Positions 43,859 to 56,770 of a DNA stretch of 64,000 bases are shown piece after piece. How positions within the stretch are numbered: position 1 is the stretch's first letter; the number at the start of each line of letters is the position of its first letter. A model generated the notes under the pieces. It was not told the DNA's origin. It searched no databases and saw only the letters and a list, made by a program, of their open reading frames with translations. A program made the position numbers and the translations under genes. Source of the DNA: Hippopus hippopus (taxonomy: Eukaryota; Mollusca; Bivalvia; Cardiida; Cardiidae); assembly GCA_946811185.2 (NCBI GenBank), contig OX328096.1, positions 37,026,011-37,090,010 of the forward strand, written 5' to 3'.

Positions 43859-45614
43859 TTAAATAGCTACACAGTGGGGACAGAGAAATGTACTTTGTCT
43901 CCTGATTGTTTTTTCTGCTGCACAGAAGGTTAGATGTACCCAATGCTCGCAATCATCGCATTTGGCCCATTTCACAAGTTTGAAATAGGGCAGGTGTTTC
44001 AATCCTTCTGGCTCATAACGTTTACATACGCAGCATTTTTCAGCATCGAGAAATTCTACTTCCATGTCACTGTCATCGCTTACACTTTGGACCTGTCTGT
44101 TGATTTGAATTCCACTGGTGCTTGCTGTTGGGGTCTCCGGTTGTTTTTGTTGATTATTCTTTTTGTTTTGTTGATTATTTGGTTTCTTTTTAATTGATTG
44201 ATTTTTTTTCTCAAGTGAGCTTAGTTTAGAAATGTAGTCATCGCTGGTGATTGCTCTTCCAGATGGATTTAGTACATTATTTCTCTTCAACTTACATGTA
44301 CAGACTGATTCATTGGTTTCTCGTAAGTCTCTGATTTTCTCTTCTTTTTGTTTCAAAAATATCTCTACCTGCTCAGGCCCTGCTTTTACTGCCTTAGCTT
44401 TTGATACTGGGTCTTGCTCCCGGAAACTTTCACACGGCAGTAATTTTTCAGTGTCTATGATATTTTTCTGTAGTGGATGGATGCCGGTTTTTCTGAATCC
44501 AGACTGAATGTTCATAGGGCTGAAAGCTTTTAAAAATGCACGTGATGCAAGTGCACACATGTCATATCTAGTGATAACTTGTCCCATATTACTGTACACG
44601 AATCTGGAACATTCACTGTAGTAGTGCTTTTTAAAAGGACCGAAAACGGCAACATCTAGTGGTTGGAGGAGATGAGAACTGTGTGCTGGCAAGACAAATA
44701 GGATAATGCCATTTTCTTTAGCCCAGTGAATTGTTTCTGGGCTTTTGTGGGAGGCATGCCCATCATATATAAGAAGGATAGGGTCTTCAAGGCTTGGGGG
44801 AGCGACCATTGGTAGGAAGTGTTCCTCTAGGTATTTTTTAAATATGTTGGAATTTGACCAGCTGCTGTCAGACATGGTCCCTTTAGCGCCTGTACATGCT
44901 CCCTTCATGAGATCTGGGTTCCATCTTTTACCCTTGAAAATGAAAAATGGAGGTAAAGCAGTACCAAGAGCATTGACACAACCAATAACTGTTGTTGTTG
45001 TTGTTTTGGGGGATGTTTCGGCCTGAATCTTTGTACTGGGATCACCGATAACGTTAGAAGGTTTGTGCTCTGGTTGTAGCCCAGTCTCATCAAGGTTGAA
45101 AATTCTGTGAGGTTTATGCATCAGGTTGTTTTGTATCAGAACTTGTTCTAAATTTTCAAAATATTTTTCGATAACTTCAGGAGTTGTGTTTTTTGCATGT
45201 GATGTCTCGAGAGTTCTTGGTTTCATTGAGGCAATATCATGACTCCATCGTCTAAGAAAGGCATAGAGCCACATGTTGCTCATTGGTTTACTTTTGGGTT
45301 TTTTGCCTAGTTCAAATGCCATCTCGCCGGCTATTTTCTTTTAAAACATGTTTGTCATCCCATATCCAAGTGATGCCCTGGCCTTAATGTGATCTACAAG
45401 TTTTTCCTCTTCATCTTTCGTAAAAAGGGTATCATGGCCATTGTTTTCTGGGTCCACTCTCCCAACTACTCGGTCTCGAAGCGTGGATACTGGAACTCCG
45501 AACATTCTAGCTGCTCTTTTGACTGGAGTCCCCTTGTTTGAAACTGCTTGGAATGCCAGTTTTAGAGCATTTTCGTCATTTTTTGTACTTTTTGTCCACT
45601 TTTCTGGGATTGGT
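43859..45614 (-). pseudogene. Pogo-type (DDE_1) transposase with C-terminal PHD finger, one in-frame stop
   Basis: One minus-strand frame of about 585 codons, broken only by TAA at 45341-45343. The upstream part has a CENP-B/Psq-type helix-turn-helix (GTPVKRAARMFGVPVSTLRD) and the LFTKDEEEKLVDHI start of the second DNA-binding domain. The 487-codon downstream part has IFNLDETGL (Asp 1), LLIYDGHASH (Asp 2) and LLQPLDVAVFGPFK (Asp 3), the DDD triad of pogo/Tigger elements with about 30 residues between the last two. A basic, Gln/Asn-rich linker follows, then a PHD-like finger (CCVCKR, CDDCEHWVH, FLCPHC). Terminal repeats were not found, so a domesticated or decaying element are both possible. 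Confidence 0.85.
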
Positions 45615-46020
45615 CTGAAAAAGATGGAAACATTCATATAGTGGTCTAGTGGAGTGAACTTTATGAACCTAACAGTAAAATCATTTGGATCATATCGTGT
45701 CAAGCGTCTATTGATGCGGAGCAGAAACGTTTGAAATATGGTCGGAGCAGAAAACATCGGATAAAACGTGAAAAACTGATTATTTTTGGATAAATAGTAA
45801 GATTTTAGGTAGATTTATGCTTATATTTTTTGTCTTCTAGTGATAATGTAGTAAAGTTGTTCCTCTTACCTGTTTTTTTCGCATTTTTTCGGTGTTGGAA
45901 AACTTGCTGACAAAAACTGTACCAGTTGCCGGATGCTCGCGTGCTCGTCGTGAGAAGGAATTCTGATATTGTTAAGGTGTCGAAATGACAAGAAGGGTCG
46001 AACTGACAAGACACAGGCAT
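45615..46020 (-). other. Probable intron and upstream exon of the pogo-type gene
   Basis: On the minus strand TTTTTCAG ends at 45615, just before the helix-turn-helix exon; a second AG lies at 45605-45604. Upstream, AAAACAG|GTAAGA is a strong donor at 45870/45869, after an ATG-bearing lysine-rich stretch. Using the 45604 acceptor keeps the frame from 45805-46020 (RKNAKKT joined to KWTKS); using 45615 does not. Plausible, not proven. Confidence 0.4.
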
Positions 46021-46065
46021 ATATTTTATTGTTAGAGAAAAAGGTGTTACAATATTATATTTTTT

Positions 46066-47346
46066 AGCTCCACTGGCCGAAGGCCAGCAGGCTTATGTCA
46101 TGGCCTGTTGTCCGTCGTGCGTCCGTCCGTGCGTCCGTCCGTCCGTCCGTCCATCCGTCCGTCCGTGCGTTAACTTTTTTTAAAACGTCTTCTTCTCTGA
46201 AACTACCCATCCAATTTTGATGAAACTTCACAGAAATGATCCTGCCATGGTCCTCTTCAGAATTTCTTGAAAGAATTTAATTCCTTCAAAAACTCTGGTT
46301 GCCATGGCAACAAAACTGAAAAATTTAGAAAATCTTTGAAAATCTTCTTGTCTGAAACCGTAAGGCCAAGGGCTACCAAATTTGGCATGTAGCTTTATCT
46401 AGTGGACCTCTACCAAGTTTCTTCAATTTATAGCCCTGGGGTCAAAATTGGCCCCGCCCCGGGGGTCACAAGTTTTACATGGGCTTATTTAGGGAGAACT
46501 TTAAAATTCCTCTTCTACCTAGCCATAGGGCCTAGAGCTACCAAATTTGGCATGTAGCTTTATCTAGTGGACCTCTGCCAAGATTGTTCAAATTATAGCC
46601 CTGGGGTCAAATTAGGCCCTGCCCGGGGGTAACAAGTTTTACATGGGCTTATATAACAAGTTTTACATAGGCTTATATAGGGAGAACTTTAAAATTCTTC
46701 TTTGACCTAGCCATGGGGCCTAGGGCTACCAAATTTTGCATGTGGCTTTATCTAGTGGGCCTCTACCAAGAGTGCCCAAATTATAGCCCTTGGGTCAAAT
46801 TTGACCCCACCCCGGGGGTCACAAGTTTTACATGGGCTTATTTAGGGAAAACTTTAGAAATCTCCCTGTACCTAGCCGTAAGGCCTAGGGCTACCAAATT
46901 TTGCATGTGGCTTTATCTAGTGGGTCTCTACCAAGAGTGCTTAAATTATAGCCCTGGGGTCAAAATTGGCCCTGCCCCGGGGGTCACAAGTTTTACATGG
47001 GCTTATGTAGAGAAAACTTAAGAAATCTCCCTGTACTTATTCATAAAGCGTAGGGCTACCAAATTTCGCATGTAGCTATATCTAAAGGCCCTTCACCAAG
47101 AGTGCGTAAATTATAGCCCTAGGGGGGAATTTGATTCACCCGAGGGGTCAGAAGTTTTACATGGGCTTATATAGTGAAATCTTTAGAAATCTTCTTGTTA
47201 CTAACCATATGAACTAGGGCTACCAATTTTAGTCCTGTTTCAGGGGTCTTATGTTCAAAACCAATTGGCCAAGTATTGTAATGTTTGGCATGTAGTGATT
47301 TTACGTATTAGCCAGTGGAGCGATACAGGGCCATCATGGCCCTCTT
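46066..47346 (+). repeat. Hairpin-ended tandem-array element, family B, copy 1
   Basis: The head AGCTCCACTGGCCGAAGGCC contains CTGGCC-GAA-GGCCAG (46073-46087). A leader of CCGT/GCGT units (46112-46170) and TTTTGATGAAACTTCACAG follow, then about six units of about 165 bp with GGGCTACCAAATTTTGCATG, TTTATCTAGTGG, ATTATAGCCCTGGGGTC and ACAAGTTTTACATGGGC. The end has GCCAGTGGAGCG, the inverse of the head, and the hairpin GGGCCATCATGGCCC (47328-47342) followed by TCTTAT. End hairpins plus arrays recall Helentron-associated or pearl-like elements. The 102-codon frame is an artefact of the array. Confidence 0.75.
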
Positions 47347-48423
47347 ATTTTTTTCTGTAATAGTATATTTATTTACACTTTGTAACTTATGATGAATATT
47401 ACATTGCTTAAAAAAAATTTTCATTATACATTTTTGATGTACATTACATTAAAAAAAAAAATGTTTGATTTTTACATTTTTAAACCCCTCTTTACATAAA
47501 ATTGCTTTACAAATGTTGTGTTTTGATGTATTTTTTTCATTAGAATACTTGAATTATTATCTGGTCTTATATCCATATTGCAAAATTAATGTTTTGATAT
47601 ATATATTTTTGATGGTATTGAAATTTTCTCAGGTTGATTAGTGTAGTCAATTATTATTTGTCTTTGTGTTTAATTGAATTCGAAATCGTTATACTTTGTT
47701 TTGACATGTAGCAAGCAAGAAAGATGAAATACGCTGAATTACAATAAGCAAAATTGATATAATGACAAATAAAGCTGAGTAATAAAACTTACGTTGGACA
47801 AAGAATCATACCTGTTAGTGAAAATGAAGTCCTCAGAAAATGAGTTTTCTATTAAAAGTAGCATACTTTTTCCCAAAATTTATCCTAATCAAACACATGT
47901 TGAGTTGATTAATGACAAGTTTCTTTATTGCCAATTACGTAGCACAGTAGATTGACGATCGTAATACAAGATGTTTTATCACCATTTTAACGACGTTCGC
48001 GACAGTTTCCATTATCACGCTTCGTGTAACTATCACGCTCACCTTTTAACTCGAACCGGTGAGCACCTAACACAGATGATCCTGCCACACATGTCATTGT
48101 CTGCAGAATGGATAAACCAAAAACTAAAACGGGTCGTTTCATGTCAGCAAAACGAAGAAAAAAGTATTTGAATCAAGCCAAATAATTACATGCGAGGCAA
48201 GAATCCGAAATTACGCTTTCAAAAGATCGGACTGTAAGTCAAAGTGAATGACCTAACTACGTCACCTAACAACCTAACAATGGAAATACGGAAACAGATG
48301 CTACTAGCACTCTATCTGGCAGACGTATCGTTGAGCTAAAACATCTTTTCAGATACAGATGCTTTCAGTTTGTTCTAGTCCAAAATTATGTTACTTGGTA
48401 AATACTTGCAGAAAACAAGGAGC
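47347..48423. other. No gene recognised
   Basis: AT-rich. A frame at 47971-48171 shows no motif. Confidence 0.5.
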
Positions 48424-48661
48424 TGTAACTCTTTCTCCTTTACCAGGTTATCCCTTAGCTTGATGAGTCTGCAGCAGACAACATTTGAATATATTGATTT
48501 CAAAAGGAGAAATTGCTCCTAAAGAATGATTTCTCCTTTTCGCACAATGATTTCTGACCCATCAAAGAACTGTGATACATGGATACCAGGTTTTGGTTTA
48601 GCGTCTGCAAACACTTCAATTTTAGAAGAGTCTAAAATTAGTCGTTTGGTAATGGGTTAAA
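48424..48661. repeat. Palindromic TTAA-type MITE copy, worn
   Basis: AAAGGAGAAATTGCTCCTAA, GATTTCTCCTTTTCGCACAA and the end GTCGTTTGGTAATGGGTTAA are present. Confidence 0.55.
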
Positions 48662-49621
48662 TGCTAACATCAGTATTTCACTTATACGCTATGGTCTGGT
48701 TTATTATGATCAACAAGCTTGATTCTTATAAACATTGTTGAATTGTTGAAAAAATTGAGATAATTTACTTCATATAATGTCTTTGTCTTTGCCAAACCTT
48801 ACATTTACCCATTAGTTAATGCCCCACCCACAAACTTAAAATGTATTTTCTTAAAAAATAAGGCTGGTGACTTATTTATTTTAAGCCTGATTCTTTTAGT
48901 TTAGTACCTAAATATTATTTATAGAAAAAATAAGAAAAGTCTGAATGTTAGAACATTAAAAGAAATAACTTTAAAAGATACTCTTTGGTTATTCGGGTTT
49001 TTTTCCAAAATAAAGGTGTTTTAGCCATAAGTTAAGGTTTTGTTTTTTTTTTAAAAGATTGATACTCACTATACTCTAAATTATTTTTTCATTAAATTTG
49101 ATGTTTCACCAATACAATAACATAAAATTTGCTTATAATTGTTGTCATTTAAAAAAAAAAACAAACATAGACTTAGTTTTCATAGGTGAAATTTCATACT
49201 GAACTGCCGCAATGCAGGGTGTACTAAAAGAAATATTCATAGAGTTTTCCCAAAGCTGGTGACCCCCTTTTTTTATCACCTATTTTTGTAGATCAGGTAA
49301 TATTCTATCTCCAAACAAAGTTTCATGAAATTCTGAATGTTTTCAAAAAAGGGTGAAACTGTAGCGATCATCTTTAATTGTCAATCAACTACCTCTATTT
49401 AATTCCCATTGATGACTGGCGTGTTTGTCATGAAATTAGTTATCACTTTATGAGAAATTATTGGACCAGTATATAATTACAATTGAAAACTGAGATAAGC
49501 AACTGTTACAGATGATTAATTAAAATGCTTTAACCGAAGCGAAAATTTGCATGATGTTAGCTGAGAAAGCCTTTAAAAACATTGTGGTTTTGCTTCAAGA
49601 ACAGAATGCTCTGTGGACAAT
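48662..49621. other. No gene recognised
   Basis: AT-rich with several A and T runs; no motif seen. Confidence 0.5.
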
Positions 49622-49760
49622 AGGGGTGTAACGATACATCGGACTATCGATGGATCCCGATGGCGAGCGTGTCGATGCTACTGCATCGATTGCTCAGTTG
49701 AAAATCGATAACTATCGCCGATAGTTACCTCAAATATCGATAGATTCACTGGTAAGAAAG
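49622..49760. repeat. hAT-type terminal fragment
   Basis: TAGGGGTGTAACGATACATCG followed by ATCGATA-rich subterminal repeats is a common hAT element end. The opposite end was not found in the window. Confidence 0.45.
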
Positions 49761-49933
49761 AGAGAGGAAATACTGCTATATGCTAATGTATTCGCAAGCC
49801 CTAAAAGTTCGGACACGTTAAATTATTTACAAAATATACTTCCAAAAGCAAGTTTTCCAAATATTCGGACATTTTGTAACGTTAATTTCCCAAAATATTT
49901 GACAGGTAATTTTTTGGAATATGTTTCCAATAA

Positions 49934-50020
49934 GGCTTAAGAAAAAAAATGGTTTGTTTCGGGTAACCCGACCCTACCTAAAGATTTTGCCCTGACCCAT
50001 TTCGGCCGAAAATAAACTAT
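49934..50020. repeat. Harbinger-like terminus, third copy
   Basis: After TAA: GGCTTAAGAAAAAAAATGG, then TTTCGGGTAACCCGACCCTA, as in copies L and R. The far end is missing. Confidence 0.55.
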
Positions 50021-50843
50021 TTTCACCAATTAAAATTTGGCAGAGCCATGTTGTTTTCATTACAGATTGACTGGTTTAGTTTCGACCCCTTTAAAGACAG
50101 ACGGTATTCTGGTAAAATTGATACACAGTCCCAGTGTTTCGTCCCATTTTCACTTTGTACTCGAGACTTTTCATCTACTCTCAATGTCACATTGTCGGTA
50201 GTATATACAATAGTTAGTAACTTATCGTATTTGTGCATCGGCAATGATGCATTTTTGAAAAAATTGCCAGTCATTTTCCTTAAAAATGCGTCAAAACGCA
50301 CAAAATCATGCGTCAAGGAAAACCCTGAAAATGACGAACAACAAATAAGAGTAGACACACCTATCTCTAAGCTTCTTTAGGTTCTTGCTTTCAGAATTCA
50401 CAGCCTTTTCATCTTCAACACAGCTGCCCTATTTGAGACAGGAAAACTTCATTGAACCAGCTGAATTAATTACTAGAAAAATCGCACATCCACTGAATTT
50501 CTTCTTCCGACAGGGATATACAATCAATACTCCAGCAAGGCAATAAATATTGCTAAAATGATATTATGAATTATGTATTTTATCCTCTCTTGGGCCGCTA
50601 TTTATAGGTGAACACAAGAGTTGTCAAAATTGGCTTAGGCTTTTTATAGATGGTGAGTTAGTACCTCCTCACTTCCAACGATGGTTTGACTGATAAATTT
50701 GATGGCGTAACTTGTAAAAATTGAATTTATAGTGGCATTTGAATAAATTTACGAAGTGCAACACCAAGAAGTAAATTGTTGTATTTTCATGATTTCCTTG
50801 GCGGCAGTTTGGCTTGCGTTGGCAAAACACGGTTACACCACTG
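50021..50843. other. No supported gene
   Basis: Overlapping frames of about 110 codons on both strands (50023-50380) lack motifs. The GCGTCA-rich stretch at 50285-50335 is shared with 28700-28800, suggesting a repeat. Confidence 0.4.
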
Positions 50844-51030
50844 TATGGATCTGTATCCCTAGTCTGTGAGGCTAGGGGTACGGATCTGTATCTCTAGCAG
50901 TTCCATTAGGCCAAGCTAGAAGTACGGTAATTTCAAGGTTTGATGGAATGTTGGTTTAATCATCATTATTATCGTGTAGAAATACGAATCAGAAATTGTT
51001 ATTGTACAGAAATTAGCCTTGCCATGTATT
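50844..51030 (+). repeat. Inverted-repeat pair, left member
   Basis: CTAGGGGTACGGATCTGTAT-type units and TAGCCTTGCCATGTATT recur in reverse at 56560-56770. Confidence 0.6.
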
Positions 51031-52699
51031 GGAGGTTTAAGCGAATTATCATACAAGTTATGATATGGGACATGGCAATTTTATGTAACTTGATTAAAAT
51101 AGATCTATGAGTCCAGCTGTGGCAAAATGTGGATAAATGCCTCTCTGTAATGCACTTTAATAAGATACTTATACAGCAATCATTCACCTATTTTAACTCC
51201 CTAATACCTGGATTTGGTTTGTTTCTCAATTTCAACAAGGTGTTCATGAGTACCAGAATGAGGTTGAATGGCTCTGATCGATTACTAGAAACACCTAATG
51301 ACCGAAAATGCCGGAAAACTGCTAAAATATAGCAAAATATGTACCGAATGGGAGGTACGGGGGGGGGGGGTTATATGTGAACTAGGGGTATTTTAGAAGG
51401 AAGGTATCAACCTATGCTCGCCGAAAACACATTTGCTGAAAAATACCATTAATGTTACCTTATCCTTTTCCTGTTTTATCGCAGAAAGCCATCGCATATC
51501 ACTAAAAATGCAAAAAAAAAAAAAAAGGATAGCAAATGAGTGGAGGGGTGTTATTCACCATTGATGATACGTCATCTGCTGTTGGGACTCTTTTATACAC
51601 CGGAAAACACCAAGCATTGATGATAAATCTACTTTTAGTGATCGCATCTGCAAAAAACACCCGAGTCGTCCACTGCAAACAGTATAAATTCTTGGTGGAG
51701 ATATAGTACTGATATTTTGAATACCGTACTACCTAACATTGTCCCACTGAACTGCCGTAAAAACACCTAAGTCTGTCGATAAAGACTGGAAAGGGCAAAA
51801 TGTGGTAGATTAGTTTGGGTATAAGCTTAGCCCAACCCTCCCGCAAGATAATATCAAATGTTTGTTATGCAGTGTTGAGTATTTTTGGGTGGGCTGTCAT
51901 TTTGTGTTTTTAGTCTTTCTATTGATCCGCTCCGATGTTATTTTTGTGATTATGACTGTTAAGTCCTAAAAGGCAGAATCCAAATTTTTCTGATACACAT
52001 GTAGTATCTTTTATGCTCAGAAATTAAAGAGTTAAGTATAAAATGTGAAAGAAACGTCAAGCTGCAAATAACTAGATCTATTTATTACATTGAACTACCA
52101 TACATCAGGGTCCAACATGGCTCAGGACTTATGCTGCATTTACATAAGCCGTGATGCCCATGATTTGAGAGAAGCATAGTGAGTGTTTGGGGTCGTGGAA
52201 TCGAATCACGATCTTGAGGGAACTTTGTGCTATCATGATGGCTGTGAGGATTACGACAAAATTTTTGACGGTCAAAAATTTCACTATGACAACGCCGATT
52301 CAATGTTAATCTCGAGGAAACGTGGTAGACTGGGAAGGGGAAATCAAAGCAGAAATTAGTAAAATGTAACAGGCCATAACCCGGCATATCTTACCTTGAT
52401 GGTCCATCTTCATGAAAATACAATTCAGAATATATAACTGCCTTATGTCTCATCAGTCCTCTGTTCAGAAGTTTAGAATATTGTCTCAATGGCTTTCTTC
52501 GATTAACAATTCACCATGGTCTCACCGATCAGGTCTGATGTTTTTTTTTTTTCCTTTTTTTCTCTTCTCTTCCCTTTTATTTCTAGTAAAGGTATACAAA
52601 AAACAGCCAACTCAGTGTCGTCTTCATCTCTTGGGTGCATAACTTGTTTCTGTATTGAATTTCTGGAAAGGATGAGAGGATGGTTCATTTCCTTTTTAT
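51031..52699. other. No gene recognised
   Basis: No exon or known repeat was identified; G and A homopolymers at 51359-51370 and 51510-51526, and a T-rich tract near 52540. Confidence 0.5.
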
Positions 52700-54690
52700 T
52701 ATACACCCGTCGAAGACGGGACGTATTATGGGATCACCCGTGGCGGACAGGAGGGCGGCGTCCCCATTCTTTGTCCGGAGCAAATCTCCAAAACTATGCT
52801 AGCTACAGTTATGAAATTTCATGGGTGGATAGATCTCATCAAGGCGGAGTGCAGTGCACAGGAATCATAACTCTCACTTGCTTAATTTTTGAGTTATTGC
52901 CCTTTGTTGTTTTTCATACTTGAATTTTGTCCGGAGCATATCTCCAAAACTATACTAGCTACGGTTATGAAACTTCATGGGTGGATAGATCTCATCAAGG
53001 GGGAGTGCAGTGCACAGGAATCATAACTCTTGATTCCTTAATTTTTGAGTTATTGCCCTTTGTTGTTTTTCATACTTGAATTTTGTCTGGAGCATATCTC
53101 CAAGACTATACAAGCTAAGGTTATGAAACTTCATGGGTGGATAGATCTTATTAAGGGGGAGTGCAGTGCACAGGAATCATAACTCTTGCTTACTTAATTT
53201 TTGAATTATTTCCCATTGTTTATATTCATACTTGAATTTTGTCCAAAGCATATCTCCAAAACTATGCTAGCTACGGTTATGAAACTTCATGGGTGGATAG
53301 ATCTCATTAAGGGGGAGTGCAGTGTGAAAGAACCATAACTCTACCTCGTGCTATCTTTGAGTTATTTCCCTTTGATCGTCATTTTTACAGCATTTTCTGC
53401 TTGTCCGGAGCATAACTTTGTCATCTCGAGTCCGATTGACTTGAAAGTTGGCATGTGTCTTTGTTGCAATAATGTGGAGTGCAGTGCGAAAGAACCATAA
53501 CTCTACCTCGTGCTGTCTTTGAGTTATTCCCCTTTGATAGTCATTTTTTTTACAGCATTTTCTGCTTGTCCGGAGCATAACTTTGTCATCTCGAGTCCGA
53601 TTGACTTGAAACTTGGCATGTGTGTTTGTTGCAATAATACGGAGTGCAGTGCGAAAGAACCATAACTCTACCTCGTGCTGTCTTTGAGTTATTTCCCTTT
53701 GATCGTCATTTTTACAGCATTTTCTGCTTGTCCGGAATATAACTTTGTCATCTCCAGTCCGATTGACTTGAAACTTGGTATATGTGTTTGTTGCAATAAT
53801 ACAGAGTGCAGTGCGAAAGAACCATAACTCTACCTCATGCTGTCTTTGAGGTATTTCCCTTTGTCATTTTTACAGCATTTTCTGCTTGTCCGGAGCATAA
53901 CTTTGTCGACTCCAGTCTGATCGACTTGAAACTTGGCATGTGTGTTTGTTGCAATAATACGGAGTGCATTGCGAAAAAACCATAACTCTACCTCGTGCTG
54001 TCTTTGAGTTATTTCCTTTTGATTGTCATTTTTTCAGCATTTTCTGCTTGTCTGGAATATAACTTTGTCATCTCCTGTCCGATTGACTTGAAACTTGGTA
54101 TTTGTGTTTTTTGCAATAATATGGAGTGCAGTGCGAAAGAACCATAACTCTATCTCGTGCTGTCTTGAGTTATTTCCCTTTGATAGTCATTTTTTACAGC
54201 ATTTTCTGCTTGTCCGGAGCATAACTTTGTAATCTCCAGTCCGATTGACTTGAAACTTGACATGTGTGTTTGTTGCAATAATACGGAGTGCAGTGCGAAA
54301 GAACCATAACTCTATCTCATGCTGTCTTAGTTATTTCCCTTTGATCGTCATTTTTATAGCATTTTCTGCTTGTCTGGAATATAACTTTGTCATCTCCAGT
54401 CCGATTGACTTGAAACTTGGTATGCATGTTTGTTGCAATATTACGGAGTACAGTGTGCAAGAACAATAACTCTACCTAGTGCGGATTTCGAGTAATTCCA
54501 CTTTGATCTTCATTTTTACAGTATTTCTTGCTTGTCTGGAACGGAACTTTGTCACCTCAAGTCAAATTGACTTGAGACTTGGTAAACATGTTTGTTGCAT
54601 TACTTGCCCTTTACGATTATTATACCCCCTTGACAACTGGCGGTGGGACGGGCGTATCTTGCGACAATTTGCCGCTCTTGTTTATAGTTG
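52700..54690 (+). repeat. Tandem-array element, family C
   Basis: The head has CCCGTC-GAA-GACGGG (52706-52720). Four units of about 158 bp follow (CTCCAAAACTATACTAGCTA, TGAAACTTCATGGGTGGATA). Then about eight units of about 162 bp of a different but related type (TGCTTGTCCGGAGCATAACT, CCGATTGACTTGAAACTTGG, GTGCAGTGCGAAAGAACCAT). It ends with ATACCCCCTTGACAACTGG and GGTGGGACGGGCGTATC. No gene inside. Confidence 0.75.
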
Positions 54691-56559
54691 CTGTCAATGT
54701 ATGGATCTAGTTGTACCCAAAGTCATGGGCAAAACATGACAATCTCAATCAAATCGTTGGCTGAAGTCCAAGCAGAGCTTAACAGAACTTGATAATGTGA
54801 GGGGTTTTAACAGAACTTGGCAAAACGTGATAGCAGATCGTAATAATTGTTCGGGAGCTCTAGAGAATTAACGTAATGAAATCGTAGCATATCCTGACCA
54901 GAATAATTCAGATTTTGGAACATATCGCTGAAGCTCGTAACAAAATGTTCTGAGAGTGTATGATAGAGTGAGAAAGCAAACTTAATGCAGTTCCACCATG
55001 ATTTTGAAATCATGGACATCATAGACATGGTGGTTTATGTAAATGCAACTTTAATGAAGTGCGGGACTCGTAACCTGGAGGCTCCGGATATGAGTTTCAC
55101 TGTAAGACCGTTGCCTTTCTTTCGTGGGAGTGTCATTTGATGAGAGACTTGCATGGTACTGGTGAGTCCCATGAGACATTTGAATGTGTGAGCTGTATAG
55201 ATCTAGTGATCTGCATAAAACACTGTTACCCAATAGGTAAATAAATGTATAAATAAATTACCATGTAGGGAGACAGCATTGACCTTAGCCCTTAGCCTGC
55301 AATACGTGATCTTGTACTTAGCGAAAAGTGTTATCAAAGATCAGTAAGCACATAGAGGTAGTCTGATCTTGAAATACATTGTTACTGATTCTAATCATGG
55401 TTAAAGTCATACTAATTAAGCAAATGACATGAACTTTAGAGGCCCTTATACTCATTTTCAGCCAGTTTTAACTCATTTTGTCTTTATCAAAATATAATCA
55501 TTCTTATATCTTCATGCCAAATATTGCGCCTGACAGTTGCAAGGTTGCTTAGATTACGGTCGATAGAAAATGCATTTCGCTGAGTTGCAGCCTCGATTTT
55601 CAGACGGAGGTCGCAGCCTATATGCAAATTATACCGTATCCCACTCTAGGCGGAAACCAACGATAAATTTCCGTGACGCACCACCATTGTTTACAGTTTC
55701 AATCGTCAGCCAGTTTTTTTCTGACCAATGCTCGGTTTCTAATACAAATCTCCGTGTTTCTTTTTTTTCAATTACACCATATATGTCAGTAATTTATCCA
55801 TGTTTACACAAAGGACTGATTTCTGTACCATTCTAAATTGTTTGAAATTTAACAGCGTTTTTGCTCACCAGCTGTAGACGGGCATCTTTATTGAAAATCC
55901 TTCTGATGCTAGTCAGTAACAAAGTTGGTTGGATATGGGTTAAAAAGCTATAACTTAATATTACATTCATTGACATCATCGAAAAATGAAACATAAGCTA
56001 TGGCCGATCTCTTCCAAAATATAATGAAACCAAACAAGATCGAACAATTGATTTTCATAGAGTGTAAGGGAACTTTTGAGAGGGGGTCTTTTTAACCTAA
56101 ACTGGGACATTGTGACTGTGGGGTGTGTTAACAGGACAGCGTTACATCAAGGAGATGTATTAAACCCCCTTTTTCCAGAGTGTGGCTTAATTCTTAAAGG
56201 GATTAAACACGCTATATAAAAGTATTCTACCTTCAATTCGAAGGGTAGAGCTCTCTGATATCATTATTGTGATTGTGTCTCCACAGTGGAGAAATAATCA
56301 CAGAAATAATACCTGAGCTATCGTACAAATCAAGGAACAAAGGAAAGCCACGTATTTGGTGTAAAAATCGTCAAGGTGCTGAATACAGCATAATAACCTC
56401 ATTACAGTGCATTACAGAGATGCATTAAAGCCCCTTTTGCCACATTGTGTCTCATAATCAAGTCCCATAATATTGTCCTATCCCATATCAGAATTCATAT
56501 TCACTTTACTGGCTACTCTACTTGATAGCGTTATTCCACTTTGCAAATGATGTGGAATA
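54691..56559. other. No gene recognised; SINE and MITE remnants
   Basis: 55050-55110 resembles the tRNA-like head of the SINE at 60523 (AAGTGCGGGACTCGTAACCT, GGAGGCTCC). 55285-55385 has the second MITE family core (TCAAAGATCAGTAAGC, GTCTGATCTTG). The remainder is unassigned. Confidence 0.4.
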
Positions 56560-56770
56560 CATGGCAAGGCTCATTTCTGTACAAATTCTATCTAGTATTT
56601 CTCTACAATAATCAAGATTATTAAACCAAAGATTCGGTTGAACCTTGTAATTACCGTACCTCTAGCCTAGCCTAATCGGAAATGCTAGGGATATGGATCC
56701 TCACCCCTTGCCTAGGAGGCTAGGGATATGGATCTGTATCTCTAGACTCAGAGACTAGAGGTACGGATCT
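56560..56770 (-). repeat. Inverted-repeat pair, right member
   Basis: ATGGCAAGGCTCATTTCTGT, AATTACCGTACCTCTAGC and tandem CTAGGGATATGGATC-type units match 50844-51030 in reverse. Confidence 0.6.

Noticed and set aside
50023..50380. Overlapping frames of about 110 codons on both strands
   Set aside because: No motifs; part of the stretch is shared with non-coding DNA at 28.7 kb and the segment starts in a Harbinger-like terminus.
52700..54690. CRISPR-like array
   Set aside because: Units are directly abutting 158-162 bp tandem repeats with gradual divergence and no spacers, in eukaryotic DNA.
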